Positions 44,092-54,500 of a stretch of 64,000 nucleotides of DNA are shown here, one piece after another. The notes under the pieces are model-generated. The model was not told where the DNA came from and ran no database searches. It was given only the letters and a program-made list of their open reading frames with translations. Position numbers and translations under genes: made by a program. The first letter of the stretch is position 1. The number at the start of each line of letters is the position of its first letter. The stretch is taken from NCBI GenBank assembly GCA_913055675.1, contig CAJXKY010000002.1:23019-87018 (forward strand). Reading direction: 5' to 3'. Origin of the DNA: an uncultured Halanaerobiales bacterium (GTDB lineage Bacteria; Bacillota; Halanaerobiia; Halanaerobiales; M55B127).

Positions 44092-44117
44092 AAAGAGCGG
44101 GAGTCCTCCCGCTCTTT
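44092..44117 (-). terminator. Strong hairpin between rpsO and pnp
   Basis: The arms AAAGAGCGGGA and TCCCGCTCTTT form an 11-bp perfect stem with loop GTCC, positioned 18 bases after the rpsO stop and followed on the minus strand by ATTTTAAG. The symmetry means it could work both ways. In other bacteria a similar element lets most transcripts end after rpsO with some reading into pnp. Confidence 0.8.
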
Positions 44118-44134
44118 TTGGATACATATAAGAT

Positions 44135-44401
44135 TTATCGTCTAATTCCTAAACTCGAAATTAGCTCACGATATCTTTCAACATCTTTATTTTGTAAATA
44201 TCTCAAAAGTTTTCTTCTCTGTCCTACCATTTTAAGTAAACCTCTACGAGAAGAATGGTCCTGCTTATGTTCTTTTAAGTGTTCAGTCAACTGAGAAATC
44301 CTTTCAGTTAAAAGAGCAATTTGAACTTCTGGAGAACCTGTGTCTTTTTCATCTCTTTGATATTTTTGAACAATTTCCTGTTTTCTTTCTTTAGAAATCA
44401 T
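44135..44401 (-). CDS. rpsO: 30S ribosomal protein S15
   Basis: An 88-residue primary 16S rRNA-binding protein of the 30S platform. Sequence from [27 protein letters not shown] to [15 protein letters not shown] is a full match, including the conserved [28 protein letters not shown] lies close to the ATG. A promoter (44495-44523) and a structured leader (44434-44473) precede it; S15 feedback on its own mRNA is known in other bacteria. Confidence 0.97.
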   Translation of the reverse strand: MISKERKQEIVQKYQRDEKDTGSPEVQIALLTERISQLTEHLKEHKQDHSSRRGLLKMVGQRRKLLRYLQNKDVERYRELISSLGIRR

Positions 44402-44433
44402 AATACTTCACCTCCTGATTAATTTATGCGCCC

Positions 44434-44473
44434 TATACCAAGTGAAAAGTTGAGGACTCTATTCCCTAGTATA
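44434..44473 (-). promoter_or_regulatory. Folded leader of rpsO, possible S15 autoregulatory site
   Basis: In the transcript, UAUACUA (44467-44473) can pair with UGGUAUA (44434-44440), 7 bp with one G-U pair. Inside it GGGA and UCCU can pair. Upstream GUGAA and downstream UUCAC, plus AUACC and GGUAU, offer alternative pairings that would cross. The GGAGG of rpsO lies soon after. The fold is unproven. Confidence 0.4.
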
Positions 44474-44494
44474 AGGTATTAATTCACAAAGAAA

Positions 44495-44523
44495 ATTATA
44501 TCATAGTAATTCTTCCATGTAAA
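44495..44523 (-). promoter_or_regulatory. Sigma-A promoter for rpsO
   Basis: Read on the minus strand: TTTACA (44518-44523), 17-base spacer (44501-44517), TATAAT (44495-44500). The -35 lies in the last codons of ribF. It gives a leader of roughly 85 bases before rpsO. Confidence 0.75.
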
Positions 44524-45421
44524 GAATATCCTGTTTTATTGTTTCAACAAGCTCATCTACATCATCAAATTCTTTCTCTCCCCTAATGAATTTAACCAAC
44601 TCTATTTCAACATATTCTTCATATAAGTCTCCTTCAAAATTAGGAAGATGTACTTCAATTGTAAAATTTTCATCATTGAAAGTCGGTTTATGTCCAAAAT
44701 TAACTACACCTTTATATTTATCATTATTAACATAAAAATATACAGCATATACACCATCTGGTGGCAATACATATTTAGTACTCGGTTTTATATTTGCTGT
44801 AGGTATACCTAATTTCCGACCTCTACCAAATCCCTCTACAACTTTTCCTTCAATTTTGAAATTATTACCTAAATGTTCTTTTAGTTCATCCAACCTTCCA
44901 GCTTTTATTAAGTCTCTTATTACACTGCTAGATATCTTATGTTCTCCAATCTTTTTAGGTTCAACAGCTGTAACCTGAAATTTATACTTTTTTCCTAATC
45001 TTTTTAGCTTTTTTATATTTCCGTCTCCTTTATACCCTAGAGTAAAATCTGATCCTACGACGATATGTCTAGTATTTAAATTATTTACTATAATCTTTTT
45101 TACAAAATCATCAAATGGAGTTTGAGCTAAATCCTTACTAAAATTCATTTCAAAATAATAATCAAAACCCATCTCTTTTATTATCTTTCTTTTTTGTGCC
45201 TTCGAATATATATAAAAATGAGAATTGTCTCCACCAACAATTTCTTGGGGGTGAGGCTCGAAAGTTAAGAGACCACTTTTCAATCCTTTTTCATCTGCTA
45301 ATTTTAATGTTTTATCTAATATTTTTTTATGCCCTTTATGGATACCATCAAAAGAACCTATGGCAATTATATTTTTATCTAATTCATATTGATCAAATGT
45401 ATTGCTTCTTATAATATTCAT
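44501..45421 (-). CDS. ribF: Bifunctional riboflavin kinase / FAD synthetase
   Basis: A 306-residue enzyme making FMN then FAD. The N-terminal nucleotidyltransferase domain has AIGSFDGIHKGHKKIL and LTFEPHPQE; the C-terminal flavokinase has VVEGFGRGRKLGIPTANI, GVYAVYFYV and VNFGHKPTF. HISSSVIRDLIKAGRLDE is the typical linker region. GGAGG precedes the ATG. It follows truB by 2 bases, the standard order in the nusA-infB cluster. Its final codons carry the rpsO -35. Confidence 0.95.
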   Translation of the reverse strand: MNIIRSNTFDQYELDKNIIAIGSFDGIHKGHKKILDKTLKLADEKGLKSGLLTFEPHPQEIVGGDNSHFYIYSKAQKRKIIKEMGFDYYFEMNFSKDLAQTPFDDFVKKIIVNNLNTRHIVVGSDFTLGYKGDGNIKKLKRLGKKYKFQVTAVEPKKIGEHKISSSVIRDLIKAGRLDELKEHLGNNFKIEGKVVEGFGRGRKLGIPTANIKPSTKYVLPPDGVYAVYFYVNNDKYKGVVNFGHKPTFNDENFTIEVHLPNFEGDLYEEYVEIELVKFIRGEKEFDDVDELVETIKQDILYMEELL

Positions 45422-45423
45422 TT

Positions 45424-46335
45424 TTAGCCTCCATTATAAAATACCCTTAACGGTTGAATATATATGATTTCATCTTCATTTAATTTAACTTCACTTATTG
45501 AAATAAACTGCTCCTTACAATATATTAGAAACCTTTCACCAATTTCTAAATCAGAAGGCCAGTCTTTGAAATTTTTTTCAAGTAATTTTGTTCCATTAAT
45601 TGCATATTTAAAAGCATAATCCTTTACTTCTAATTTTCTATAGTCAAAAGGTTCATCTATAGATATTGTTATATTATCTAAATTATTTTTACTAATTTCA
45701 TCAACTAAAATAGTATCTTCAAGCTTAAATGGTCCAGATTTAGTTCTAAGTAAATTTTTTAAATAAGAATTTGTACCTAGCTTTTCACCAATATCTCGTG
45801 CTAGTGATCTAATATAAGTACCCTTCGAACAATTTACCTTTATCTTAATAATTGGTAAATCAATATTTAATATCTTAATATTTTTAATTTCAATCTTTCT
45901 TTTCTCAATCTCTACATTTTCATCATTTCTAGCATAATGATAAAGCCTTTTACCATTTTTTTTAATAGCTGAATAAATAGGTGGCTTTTGTTTATATTCA
46001 CCTTTAAAGCAATCTATTGTTTTTATAATATCTTCTACACTCAATGATTTCCAGTTATCATCAGTTTCTAAAACTTTACCATCTATATCAAGGGTATCTG
46101 TAATTATGCCTAATCTGATCAAAGCTATATATTCTTTTTCCTCTTCTGGTAAAAATGGAATTACTTTAGTTCCTCTATTGATACAAAGTGGTAAAACACC
46201 AGCTGCAGCAGGATCTAAAGTTCCGGTATGTCCGCACTTACTTATTTTTAAAACCTTTTTGGTATAACCCACAACATCAAATGAAGTCATCCCCGGAGGT
46301 TTAAGCACATTAATAATAGCAGGCTGATTAGACAT
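45424..46335 (-). CDS. truB: tRNA pseudouridine(55) synthase
   Basis: A 303-residue enzyme that makes pseudouridine 55 in the tRNA T-loop. Catalytic Asp lies in GHTGTLDPAAAGVLPLCI; the N-terminal NVLKPPGMTSFDVV and later KQKPPIYSAIKKNGKRLYHYAR and SKGTYIRSLARDIGEKL are family motifs. The remaining C-terminal part resembles a PUA-like domain. GAGGTG lies before the ATG. It overlaps the end of nrnA by 8 bases. Confidence 0.95.
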   Translation of the reverse strand: MSNQPAIINVLKPPGMTSFDVVGYTKKVLKISKCGHTGTLDPAAAGVLPLCINRGTKVIPFLPEEEKEYIALIRLGIITDTLDIDGKVLETDDNWKSLSVEDIIKTIDCFKGEYKQKPPIYSAIKKNGKRLYHYARNDENVEIEKRKIEIKNIKILNIDLPIIKIKVNCSKGTYIRSLARDIGEKLGTNSYLKNLLRTKSGPFKLEDTILVDEISKNNLDNITISIDEPFDYRKLEVKDYAFKYAINGTKLLEKNFKDWPSDLEIGERFLIYCKEQFISISEVKLNEDEIIYIQPLRVFYNGG

Positions 46336-47314
46336 TTTTCTTCACCTCAGATAAAACTCTATTGATAATTTGATTTAAATTTCCTTCAACCTTTGTACCT
46401 GATGCTCTCGGATGTCCCCCACCATTAAATTTGTGTGCGATATCACTTACATCAACATAGTTTAAAGAACGAAAACTAATATCTATAAAATTTTCTTCTT
46501 TTTCTACAAAAGAAATGCCTACTTCTACACCTCTAATGTCTCGTGGATAATTGACTAGGTTTTTTATTTCCTGTTCTTCAATTCCGAGGTCTTTAATTTC
46601 AGAATTACTTAAAACTAACCAGGCAATTTTACCGGTTTTATCTGTTTTTATATTTGCAAGACCTTTTGAAAGTAATTTTAAATATTCTAAAGATGAAAAA
46701 CTTTGTAAAAATCTGTTAATTTCAACAATATCTATCTTGTTTTCTTTTAAATTTGCAATTAATCTAAAACTAGCTGGATCACTATTAGGATATTTTAAAG
46801 AACCAGTATCTGCAAGTACTGCAAGTGCTATTGCTGTACCTAACTGTTCATCAATATTTATTGACATTAATTTTGTCAGATCATAAACAATCTTTCCAAC
46901 AGCAGATTCGTTTGAATTAACATAATTTATGTCACCAAATTCACTATTATCATTGTGATGGTCTATATTTACTTTAAAACAGCTTTGAATAAATTCTTTG
47001 AAGTTACCTAACCTATCAATATTTGCCGAATCCAAAACTATAGCATTAGAGTATTTTGCAAGATCTGATAATTTATCTTGATTTTGATAAATGTGATAGT
47101 CTTGTGGCTTTAAATATTTGAATAGTATCTCATATTCTTTTCTTAAATCAGCATGTAATAATATAATAGAATTTTTATTTAAATTATCTAATAGAAACTT
47201 AAAGGCCATAATAGACCCAATAGCATCACCATCAGGGTCTATATGACCTATTATTAGATAATTATCATTATTTTGTATATAATCTGCAATTTTTCCTAAA
47301 GATTTATTCTTCAC
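46328..47314 (-). CDS. DHH family phosphoesterase (NrnA-like)
   Basis: A DHH/DHHA1 phosphoesterase of about 328 residues, probably degrading nanoRNA (oligoribonucleotides) and/or 3'-phosphoadenosine 5'-phosphate. Metal motifs: IIGHIDPDGDAIGS, IVLDSANIDRLGN, NIDHHNDNSEFGDINYV, and DTGSLKYPNSD; the DHHA1 end reads FNGGGHPRASGTKVEG. The open frame begins at 47335, inside rbfA, but GAGG is well placed for the GTG at 47314, which gives the family-like start KNKSLGKIADYIQ. Both starts overlap the rbfA end. Confidence 0.88.
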   Translation of the reverse strand: MKNKSLGKIADYIQNNDNYLIIGHIDPDGDAIGSIMAFKFLLDNLNKNSIILLHADLRKEYEILFKYLKPQDYHIYQNQDKLSDLAKYSNAIVLDSANIDRLGNFKEFIQSCFKVNIDHHNDNSEFGDINYVNSNESAVGKIVYDLTKLMSINIDEQLGTAIALAVLADTGSLKYPNSDPASFRLIANLKENKIDIVEINRFLQSFSSLEYLKLLSKGLANIKTDKTGKIAWLVLSNSEIKDLGIEEQEIKNLVNYPRDIRGVEVGISFVEKEENFIDISFRSLNYVDVSDIAHKFNGGGHPRASGTKVEGNLNQIINRVLSEVKKNV

Positions 47315-47681
47315 TGTCTTCTTTCCTCTTTTCATCTTCTTCGATTACATCATCAATTAAATTAGAGATATGAACCCCTTTTTCAATGGAGTTATCATAT
47401 CTAAATATGACTTTTGGTGTATGATAGGTAGAAAGTCTTTCACCGATTAGTTTTCTAATATAGTTTCTTGCCTGGTGAAGTCCTTCCATTGTTTCTTTTT
47501 TTTCTTGTTCACTACCAATAACACTTACCATTACTTTTGCATGTTTTAAGTCACTGGAAACCTCAACTTTTGTAATTGAAGCAAATCCAATTCTAGGATC
47601 TTTTATTTCATTTAACAGTATTTTACTTACTTCTTCTTTTAACAATTGACTCATTTGTCTTACTCGTTTTTCATTAGCCAT
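47304..47681 (-). CDS. rbfA: Ribosome-binding factor A
   Basis: A 125-residue KH-fold factor needed for maturation of the 30S subunit. MANEKRVRQMSQLLKEEVSKILLNEIKDPRIGFASITKVEVSSDLKHAKVMVSV and HTPKVIFRYDNSIEKGVHISNLIDD are full-family matches. The tail is highly acidic and charged (VIEEDEKRKEDSEE). GAGGTG precedes the ATG. It is 12 bases after infB. Confidence 0.95.
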   Translation of the reverse strand: MANEKRVRQMSQLLKEEVSKILLNEIKDPRIGFASITKVEVSSDLKHAKVMVSVIGSEQEKKETMEGLHQARNYIRKLIGERLSTYHTPKVIFRYDNSIEKGVHISNLIDDVIEEDEKRKEDSEE

Positions 47682-47693
47682 AATTTTTCACCT

Positions 47694-49739
47694 CTATAAG
47701 GATCTTTCGATTTCCTTATACCTATATATTTCTAAAATATCATCTACTTTAACATCATTATAATCTTCTATTCCAATACCACATTCATAACCTTCTTTTA
47801 CTTCTCTAACATCATCTTCGAATCTTTTAAGAGAACTTATATTACCTTCATGTTTAACTACACCATTTCTAATAAGCCTTACATAGTCATTTCTGTTAAC
47901 TTCTCCTTCTTTTACATAAGCACCAGCAATGATACCAACATCCGGTACTTTGAAAGTATCTCTAACTTCAACTCTACCAACAACTATTTCTTTATATTCT
48001 GGTTCTAAAAGACCTGACATAGCGTCTCTAATATCCTCTATAACCTTATAAATTACTCGATATGTCTTTATTTCAACTTTTTCTTTTTCAGCTGCTTTAC
48101 GTGCATTTGTACCTGGTCTAACATTAAACCCGATAATTATTGCATTTGAAGCACTCGCTAAGTTTACATCAGTTTCATTAATAGAGCCTACTCCAGTGTG
48201 AATGACATTTACACTTACTTCATCGGACTTAATATTCATTAAAGAACTTTCAAGTGCTGCAATAGAACCTTGCACATCTGCTTTTATTATAACATTTAAT
48301 TCTTTAATTTCACCTTCTTGAATATTTCTATATAAGTCTTCTAAAGAAACTTTAGTATCTTTTTGAAGTCTTTCTTCTTTCTTTTTCTCCTGTCTTTTAT
48401 CAGCTAATTCTTTGGCTTTTCTTTCATCTTCCATTACTCTTAAATAATCTCCAGCAGATGGTACATCATTAAAACCAAGTACTATTACAGGAGTCCCAGG
48501 ATCTGCTTTTTCAACTCTTTCACCATGTTCATCAAGTAAAGCTCTAACACGGCCAGTTATTGAACCAGCAATAATATAATCCCCTATTTTTAAAGTACCG
48601 TTTTTAACTAAGACGGTAGCAATTGGTCCACGACCTCTGTCTAATTCAGATTCAATGATTACTCCATCAGCAACTCTATTTGGATTTGCTTGAAGTTCTT
48701 CTAATTCAGCCACTAAATTAACCATTTCTAAAAGTTCATCAATGTTTTCACCTTTTAGAGCTGAAATAGGTACACAGATAGTTTCTCCACCCCATTCTTC
48801 AGGTACTAATCCATGTTCAGTTAATTCCTGTTTTACTCTATCAGGTTGAGCATTATTTTTATCAATTTTATTAATTGCTACTATAATTGGTATACCTGCT
48901 GCCTGAGCATGGTTAATGGCCTCTATAGTCTGTGGCATTATACCATCATCAGCTGCAACAACTAATATTACAATATCAGTTAATTGTGCCCCACGAGCTC
49001 TCATTGCAGAAAAGGCTTCATGACCTGGGGTATCAATAAAGGTAATCTTATTACTGTTATATTTGGCTTGATAAGCACCAATATGTTGTGTTATTCCACC
49101 TGCTTCACCTTCTGCAACTCTTGCCCTTCTTATATGATCTAATAGAGTTGTTTTCCCGTGATCAACATGACCCATTACGGTTACAATAGGTGGCCTGGGT
49201 TCTAAATCCTCAGGTCTATCAACAATTTCTTCTAACTGTAATTCAGTATCTTCTTCTTCCTCTACTTCATCTGTTAATTTAACTTCTAATCCAAGTTCTT
49301 CTTTTAATATTTCTATTTCATCTTCATCAAGAGAATAATTAACGTTAGTCATAATTCCTAATTGCATCATCTCTTTGATTATATTATTTGCAGATATATT
49401 CATTTTATCTGCTAGTTCTCTAATTGTAATTCCTTCATTAACTGCCACATAGTCAGTCTCATCTTCCCCTTCTTTCTCTTCGTCTATTTCTTTTTCAGTT
49501 AACTCCGGTTTTTCAGAAACTTCTTGAGTTTCTTCTTTTGTTTCTTCAGCTACTTCAGTTTCTTCACTATTTTTTCTTTTTTCTTCTTCTACCATTTCTC
49601 TAACTAGTTTGGCTGTGTCATCTTCTACAGTACTCATATGAGAAGATACTTCTATTCCTAAGTTATTAAGAATATCAATTAATTCTTTGCTTTCCATTTC
49701 TAACTCATCAGCCAACTTATATACTCTAATTTTACTCAT
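47694..49739 (-). CDS. infB: Translation initiation factor IF-2
   Basis: A GTPase of about 681 residues that brings initiator tRNA to the 30S subunit. G1 is [11 protein letters not shown]3 DTPGHEAF, G4 NKID; IF2N motifs occur in the N-terminal part ([21 protein letters not shown] and [20 protein letters not shown]). The acidic linker between them is short, so the protein is compact compared with Bacillus IF-2. GGAGG fits the ATG at 49739 rather than the frame start at 49754. The nusA stop is about 28 bases upstream with no ylxR or ylxQ between. Confidence 0.95.
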   Translation of the reverse strand: MSKIRVYKLADELEMESKELIDILNNLGIEVSSHMSTVEDDTAKLVREMVEEEKRKNSEETEVAEETKEETQEVSEKPELTEKEIDEEKEGEDETDYVAVNEGITIRELADKMNISANNIIKEMMQLGIMTNVNYSLDEDEIEILKEELGLEVKLTDEVEEEEDTELQLEEIVDRPEDLEPRPPIVTVMGHVDHGKTTLLDHIRRARVAEGEAGGITQHIGAYQAKYNSNKITFIDTPGHEAFSAMRARGAQLTDIVILVVAADDGIMPQTIEAINHAQAAGIPIIVAINKIDKNNAQPDRVKQELTEHGLVPEEWGGETICVPISALKGENIDELLEMVNLVAELEELQANPNRVADGVIIESELDRGRGPIATVLVKNGTLKIGDYIIAGSITGRVRALLDEHGERVEKADPGTPVIVLGFNDVPSAGDYLRVMEDERKAKELADKRQEKKKEERLQKDTKVSLEDLYRNIQEGEIKELNVIIKADVQGSIAALESSLMNIKSDEVSVNVIHTGVGSINETDVNLASASNAIIIGFNVRPGTNARKAAEKEKVEIKTYRVIYKVIEDIRDAMSGLLEPEYKEIVVGRVEVRDTFKVPDVGIIAGAYVKEGEVNRNDYVRLIRNGVVKHEGNISSLKRFEDDVREVKEGYECGIGIEDYNDVKVDDILEIYRYKEIERSL

Positions 49740-49767
49740 ACTAACCACCTCCATATTAAATTGTAGC

Positions 49768-50922
49768 TTATTGCTCTGTATCTTTTTCTACTTGAACTTG
49801 TTCAGTGTCTACAGGTTTTTCCTCTTGATCGGTTGCTTCATTAATTTCATCATCTTCAGTATTATCTTCTTCTATTTCTTCATCTTGTTCTTCAAATTCA
49901 CTTTCTTTCTTTATATCTATTTTCCAACCCGTTAATTTAGCTGCTAATCTTGCATTTTGTCCCTCTTTACCAATAGCTAAAGATAATTGAAAATCGGGAA
50001 CTACGACAGTAGCACTTTGTTCATCTTCATCTAACATTACATCTACAACTTCTGCCGGGTTTAAAGCATTCGAAACAAATTGTTTGGGATTTTCATTAAA
50101 TTGAACTATATCTATTTTTTCTCCATTTAACTGTTCAACTACAGATTTCACTCGCATACCTTGAGGACCTACACATGCACCAACAGGATCGACTTTACTA
50201 TCATATGATGAAACAGCAACTTTAGATCTAAAACCTGCTTCTCTTGCAACAGAACGAATTTCTACTATTCCATCAAATATTTCAGGTACTTCTACTTCAA
50301 AAAGTCTCTTTAACAGAGCAGGATGTGTTCTTGAAACTAAAATTCTAGGACCTTTAGTGGTAGAAGAAACTTCTACTACATAAAGTTTTAATCTTGAACC
50401 AACTCTATATTCTTCACTAGGCATTTGTTCTGAAACAGGTAATAGTGCTTCAGTTTTACCCATATCTATTAAGACATTATCCTTATGAAATCTTTGAATT
50501 GTCCCAGTAATTATTTCGCCTTCTTTACGTTTATATTCTTCGTATAGTACATCTCTTTCGGCTTCTCTGATCCTCTGCATAACAACTTGTTTAGCTGTTT
50601 GTGCAGCTATCCTTCCAAAGTTTTTTGGTGTGACTTCAACATCAATATAATCTCCTACTTCAATTGAAGAGTCAATTTCTTTAGCTCTTTCAAGATTTAT
50701 CTCGTAATGCTTATTGGTTACTTCTTCAACTACCTTTTTTCTAGAAAAAACATTTACTGCACCAGCTTCATCATCAATTTCTACACTTACATTTTCTTTT
50801 GAACCAAAATCTTTTTTATAAGCAGAAAGCAAAGCTACTTCAATTGCTTCTAATAAAACATCCTTTGAAATACCTTTATCACTTTCTATATCTTCAAGAG
50901 CATTCAAAAAGTCCAGATTCAT
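49768..50922 (-). CDS. nusA: Transcription termination/antitermination factor NusA
   Basis: A 384-residue factor that binds RNA polymerase and RNA. N-terminal domain to about residue 130, S1 domain ([28 protein letters not shown]), then KH1 ([18 protein letters not shown] with [20 protein letters not shown]) and KH2 ([25 protein letters not shown]). The C-terminus is a strongly acidic extension of some 45 residues, mostly Glu and Asp. AGGAGG precedes the ATG. It is 22 bases after rimP. Confidence 0.95.
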   Translation of the reverse strand: MNLDFLNALEDIESDKGISKDVLLEAIEVALLSAYKKDFGSKENVSVEIDDEAGAVNVFSRKKVVEEVTNKHYEINLERAKEIDSSIEVGDYIDVEVTPKNFGRIAAQTAKQVVMQRIREAERDVLYEEYKRKEGEIITGTIQRFHKDNVLIDMGKTEALLPVSEQMPSEEYRVGSRLKLYVVEVSSTTKGPRILVSRTHPALLKRLFEVEVPEIFDGIVEIRSVAREAGFRSKVAVSSYDSKVDPVGACVGPQGMRVKSVVEQLNGEKIDIVQFNENPKQFVSNALNPAEVVDVMLDEDEQSATVVVPDFQLSLAIGKEGQNARLAAKLTGWKIDIKKESEFEEQDEEIEEDNTEDDEINEATDQEEKPVDTEQVQVEKDTEQ

Positions 50923-50944
50923 TTTATTCCTCCTTCTAATTCAA

Positions 50945-51415
50945 CTAAAAATTAAAATTCTCATATAAATTTGCTTTCGCTACATCGGAATAATCTATTT
51001 CCATCTCTTCGTCAGTATCCCTTAACTTAATTGTAATAACTTTATTTTCATCAATACCAATCAGTTTGCCAATGAACTCTTTTGTCTCATTGATTTTTCG
51101 ATAAGTACTAATTTTAATCTCCTCACCAGCAAATCTTTCATAGTCCTTTATCTTTCTTAAAGGCCTTTCCACCCCCGGTGAAGAAACTTCTAGGAAATAA
51201 CTCTTATCAATAGGGTCTACTTCATCTAGTTTTCTACTAATCAACCGGCTCAAATTACTTAAATGATCAATTGTTAATTCTCCCTCAGGATTTTCTACAA
51301 AAACTCTCAGTATCCAATTATCTCCCTCTTTTATATATTCTATATCAACAAAGTCAAGATTATTAACCTTAACTATGGGTTCTATTAATTCTCTCAATTT
51401 GTCTACAACACTCAT
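50945..51415 (-). CDS. rimP: Ribosome maturation factor RimP
   Basis: A protein of about 156 residues for late 30S assembly. Family motifs: LDFVDIEYIKEGDNWILRVFVE, LTIDHLSNLSRLISRKLDEVDPI, SYFLEVSSPGVERPLRKIKDYERFAGEEIKIST. The frame is open to 51460, but GAGG precedes the ATG at 51415 (MSVVDKLREL). It begins the rimP-nusA-infB group; the hairpin at 51444-51462 separates it from polC. Confidence 0.93.
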   Translation of the reverse strand: MSVVDKLRELIEPIVKVNNLDFVDIEYIKEGDNWILRVFVENPEGELTIDHLSNLSRLISRKLDEVDPIDKSYFLEVSSPGVERPLRKIKDYERFAGEEIKISTYRKINETKEFIGKLIGIDENKVITIKLRDTDEEMEIDYSDVAKANLYENFNF

Positions 51416-51443
51416 CTTTAAAACCTCACTTTCATAAATTAAA

Positions 51444-51462
51444 GAGTGGGACAGGCCCACTC
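51444..51462 (-). terminator. Hairpin terminator after polC
   Basis: GAGTGGG and CCCACTC form a 7-bp stem with loop ACAGG. On the minus strand it is followed by TTTAATTTAT. It lies 56 bases after the polC stop and just before rimP. Confidence 0.65.
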
Positions 51463-51517
51463 CTTAATAAAATCCAACATATACCATATTTAAGAGTATC
51501 ATAAAAAGGGCTCATTT

Positions 51518-54500
51518 TCAAGAACTTGTAAATAGTGATAACTGATTCTTTTCAGGTAGTCCTTTTAAAGTACCATGATCTTTCATCTTTTCTATAACTG
51601 TTTTACTTAACTTTGTTCTATTAGATAGATCCTCCACTGAAATGAAATCTCCATCTTTCCTAGCTTCTATAATACTTCCAGCTGCACTTGTACCTAATCC
51701 TTCTAAACAAATTAATGGAGGTACTAATTTATCATCCTTTAAAATAAAGGTACTCATTTTAGAATTATATAAATCAACCTTACCAAATTCAATCCCACGG
51801 TGCATGGCTTCGATTACAACTTCTAAGATCGTTATAGTTTCTTTATCTTTAGCAGTTAACTTATCTTGGTTGTTCAGTTTATTTAAATGATCATTGACAA
51901 ATTCCAAACCTTTATCAACTATCTGAGCATCAAAGGAACTAGCTTTAGTTGAAAAATATGTTAGGTAAAAAGCTTTTGGATGATGAACTTTAAAATAAGC
52001 TATTCTATAAGCCATCATTACATATGCTGCTGCATGAGCTTTGGGAAACATATATTTTATTTTTTTACATGATTCTATATACCAATCTGGAATATTATTT
52101 TGTCGCATTTTGCTTTCTTCTTCATCAGTTAATCCTTTACCTTTTCTAACATGTTCCATAATCCAGAAAGCATCAATCGGCTCCATACCTTTTTGTAGTA
52201 AAAAATTCATTATATCATCTCTTACTGATATAACTTCTGATAAATTTGCAATATCATCTTTAATCAATTCTCTTGCATTATTTAACCAAACATCTGTCCC
52301 ATGAGACAAGCCACTTATTCGAACTAGTTCTGCGAAAGTTGATGGTCTTGTTTCAATAAGCATTTGGCGAACAAAACTAGTTCCAAATTCAGGAATTCCA
52401 TAAGTACCAACTTCGGATTTAATATCTTTTTTACTGACATTTATACTTTCTGTTGAAGAAAAGATCTTCATTGTTTCAGGATCATCTAAAGGTATTGTCT
52501 CTGGATCTACTCCTGTAAGGTCCTGCAGCATTCTAAGAGAAGTAGGATCATCATGGCCTAGTAAATCAAGTTTCAAAATCCTTCCGCTTATTGAATGATA
52601 ATCAAAATGAGTAGTTCTAACTCTAGTATTTTGATCATTAGCAGGATGTTGAATAGGAGAAAAATCATAAATATCCATATTTTTAGGTACTACCATTAAT
52701 CCCCCAGGATGTTGTCCAGTAGTTCTTTTTATACCAGTACACCCATCTACCAATCTATTTACCTCTGCTTTTTTTACATTAATTTCATTATCATCTAGAT
52801 AATTTCTAACAAATCCAAAGGCAGTCCTAGAAGCAATTGTAGAAATTGTACCTGCTCTAAAAACATAATCTCTCCCGAAATATTCCTCTGTCACTTCGTG
52901 GATCTTATTTTGATATTCACCAGAAAAATTCAAATCAATATCAGGAACTTTATCTCCCTCAAAACCCATAAATACTTCGAAGGGAATGTCGAACCCATCT
53001 TTTTCATACTGGTGTCCACATTCGGGGCATTCTTTATCTTCCAAATCTACCCCTGTACTAACTTCCTCATCTTTAATTATTTCTACTTTATTACACTTTC
53101 CACATCTATAATGAGGAGGAAGTGGATTTACTTCTGTAATATCACACATTGTGGCTACAAATGAAGATCCTACTGATCCCCTTGAACCAACAAGATATCC
53201 ATCTTCTAAAGATCTTTTAACTAATTTATGTGCGATAAGATATATTACTGAATAACCATTATCAATTATTGAATTTAATTCTTTTTCCAACCTATCTTCT
53301 ATTTCTTGTGGTAAATTCTTACCATATAATTTTTGAGCTTTGTTATAACTCATTTCCCTTATTGTTTCATCTGCTCCTTCAATTTCAGGGGTATATAACC
53401 CATCAGGAATAGGTTGAATATCTTCAATCCTTTTATAAATTTTATTAGTATTTTCAATTACTATCTCACGAGCTTTTTTATCATTAAAATAATCAAACTC
53501 TTCAAGCATTTCATCAGTAGTCCTGAAGTATAAGGGAGCTTGATTATCATAATCATCAAATCCCTGTCCAGCTTGTAAAACTTTTCTATAAATTTTATCT
53601 TTAGGTTCAAAGAAATGCACATCTCCTGAACCTACAACAGGTTTATCATGTTTTTTCCCTAAATTATATATTCTCTTATTAATTTTTTTCAGTTCTTCAC
53701 GATTTTCAACTTGTTTCGGAATTAAAAATTCATTATTGCCTAGTGGTTGAATTTCTAGAAAATCATAAAATTCAACTATTTCATTAATTTCTTTATTACT
53801 TCTATTATTTAAAATATAATTAAACAGTTGACCTGATTCACAAGCTGAACCAATTAGTAGGTTTTCCCGATTAGCCATTAAATCACTTTTTAGAATTCTA
53901 GGTTTACGATAAAAATTATTTAAATGAGATTCAGAAACGAGTTTATATATTTCCTTTAAACCTTCTTGATTCTTTGCTAGAACTATAGCATGATAAGGTC
54001 GAGATTTTTTCCAATCAATATTTTTGGTTAATTCATTTATATCTTTAATAGTAGAGATTTCAAATTCATGATCTTCATTTAATAATTCATTGAATAATAA
54101 AGCGGTTGCCTTCGAATCATCAAGTGCTCTATGATGACTATCCAATGAAATATCATAATAGTTAACTAAAGTTGCAAGTTTATGGTTTTTCAACTCTGGT
54201 AAAACAGCTCTCGCAAGAGTTAAAGTATCAATCAAAGTAATTTCTGAATTATTTTTATACTCACTTAAAGGTTTCCTAATAAAACTATAATCAAAATCCA
54301 TATTATGAGCTACTAAGGGACAACCATCAATAAATTCAATAAAAGAAGTAAATACTTTTTCGAATGAAGGTGCATCTTTTACCATGTTGTTATCTATTCC
54401 GGTAATTTCTGTAATTTTACCAGAAATATTCTGTTCGGGCTTTACTAGAGAGGAAAAATCGTCTACTACTTCGCCATTTTTAATTTTAACTGCTCCAATT

